Below are positions 7,213-7,588 of a DNA stretch of 7,588 nt, piece after piece. Both the position numbers and the translations under genes were made by a program. Source of the DNA: Ignavibacteriota bacterium. GTDB lineage: Bacteria; Bacteroidota; Ignavibacteria; Tepidaquicellales; Tepidaquicellaceae. The stretch covers positions 1,189 to 8,776 of the forward strand of contig PMIW01000092.1 in the NCBI GenBank assembly GCA_003158365.1, read 5' to 3'. How positions within the stretch are numbered: the first letter of the stretch is position 1; each line of letters opens with the position of its first letter. The notes under the pieces are model-generated. The model was not told where the DNA came from. It saw only the letters and a list, made by a program, of their open reading frames with translations, and made no database searches.

Positions 7213-7248
7213 CTCTAATGACTCTATACACTCGATACACTCTATAGA
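7213..7248. repeat. Degenerate 9-bp tandem repeat array, four units
   Basis: Read on the minus strand, four nonamers follow the stop codon of the T9SS cargo gene without a gap: TCTATAGAG (7240-7248), TGTATCGAG (7231-7239), then TGTATAGAG (7222-7230) and TCATTAGAG (7213-7221). All end in GAG, and the next nine bases no longer match. The period equals that of the arrays near positions 232 and 385, but the unit sequence differs. The array lies in the 3' untranslated region, between stop codon and terminator. Function is unknown. Confidence 0.75.
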
Positions 7249-7588
7249 CTATTTTACGAGCATCATTTTCTTTATATCTGTGAATCCGTTCGATTCGAGC
7301 TTATAGAAATAAATTCCCGATGAAAGATTCGAAGCATTGAATTCAAAACTGTATGTCCCTGCATTTCTTGTCTCGTTCAAAAGTAATGCAACTTCTTTTC
7401 CCAGTATATCATAAATCTTTAATGTTACAAGACCTGATTTAGGTAATGCAAAATTAATTTTTGTTACCGGGTTGAACGGGTTCGGATAATTCTGGCTTAG
7501 ATTATAAGAAGCTGGAACTTCATTCGAAATCGGAATAATTCCTGAAAGAGGTACTCCGTATCTGGAAATTGCTCCGTTGTCCCTTACT
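7249..7588 (-). CDS. T9SS type A sorting domain, C-terminal end of a secreted/surface protein (5' partial)
   Basis: This minus-strand frame enters from the right edge and gives 112 codons before a TAG (complement of 7249-7251). The first 30 or so residues (including AISRYGVPLSG) look like a linker and show no recognisable domain. Then SYNLSQNYPNPFNPVTKINF starts a T9SS type A sorting domain, followed by LKIYDILGKEV, LSSGIYFYKLE and the basic end DIKKMMLVK. The protein should be exported by Sec and then carried across the outer membrane by the T9SS, with tail removal. The upstream functional part is outside the window, so its role is unknown. It converges on mfd and is followed by a 9-bp repeat array and a strong terminator in its own direction. 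Confidence 0.92.
   Translation of the reverse strand, partial: VRDNGAISRYGVPLSGIIPISNEVPASYNLSQNYPNPFNPVTKINFALPKSGLVTLKIYDILGKEVALLLNETRNAGTYSFEFNASNLSSGIYFYKLESNGFTDIKKMMLVK

Overview
The window is AT-rich and reads like a chromosomal segment of a member of the Bacteroidota/Ignavibacteria group. The evidence is two partial genes ending in type IX secretion system (T9SS) type A sorting domains, one with the YPNPFNP signature common in Ignavibacteria-like proteins, and A-rich gene starts without Shine-Dalgarno sequences. The genus cannot be named from this sequence alone.

Layout: (1) positions 1-226 (+) hold the last 74 codons of a T9SS cargo gene, followed by a 9-bp tandem repeat (232-263) and a clear intrinsic terminator (289-323). 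(2) Positions 324-479 are an AT-rich intergenic stretch with a second 9-bp-periodic block (385-424), which is the inverted counterpart of the first. (3) Positions 480-7117 (+) are a tight three-gene operon: a membrane-anchored penicillin acylase family Ntn-hydrolase, then rsmA (16S rRNA adenine dimethyltransferase, TTG start, 7 bp after the acylase stop), then mfd (transcription-repair coupling factor, start overlapping rsmA by 11 bp). (4) Positions 7118-7248 hold a terminator hairpin whose U-tract serves the minus strand, and a third 9-bp repeat array. (5) Positions 7249-7588 (-) are the C-terminal 112 codons of a second T9SS cargo gene, convergent with mfd.

How the genes fit together: rsmA and mfd are housekeeping genes, for ribosome maturation and for rescue of RNA polymerase stalled at DNA lesions. 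The acylase is an exported or periplasm-facing hydrolase of unknown substrate that probably shares their transcript without sharing their pathway. The flanking genes encode surface or secreted proteins whose tails are recognised by the T9SS.

I found no convincing new multi-gene system. The most unusual signal is non-coding: both T9SS cargo genes have the same 3' arrangement (stop codon, then a degenerate 9-bp tandem array, then an intrinsic terminator), although the two repeat sequences differ.
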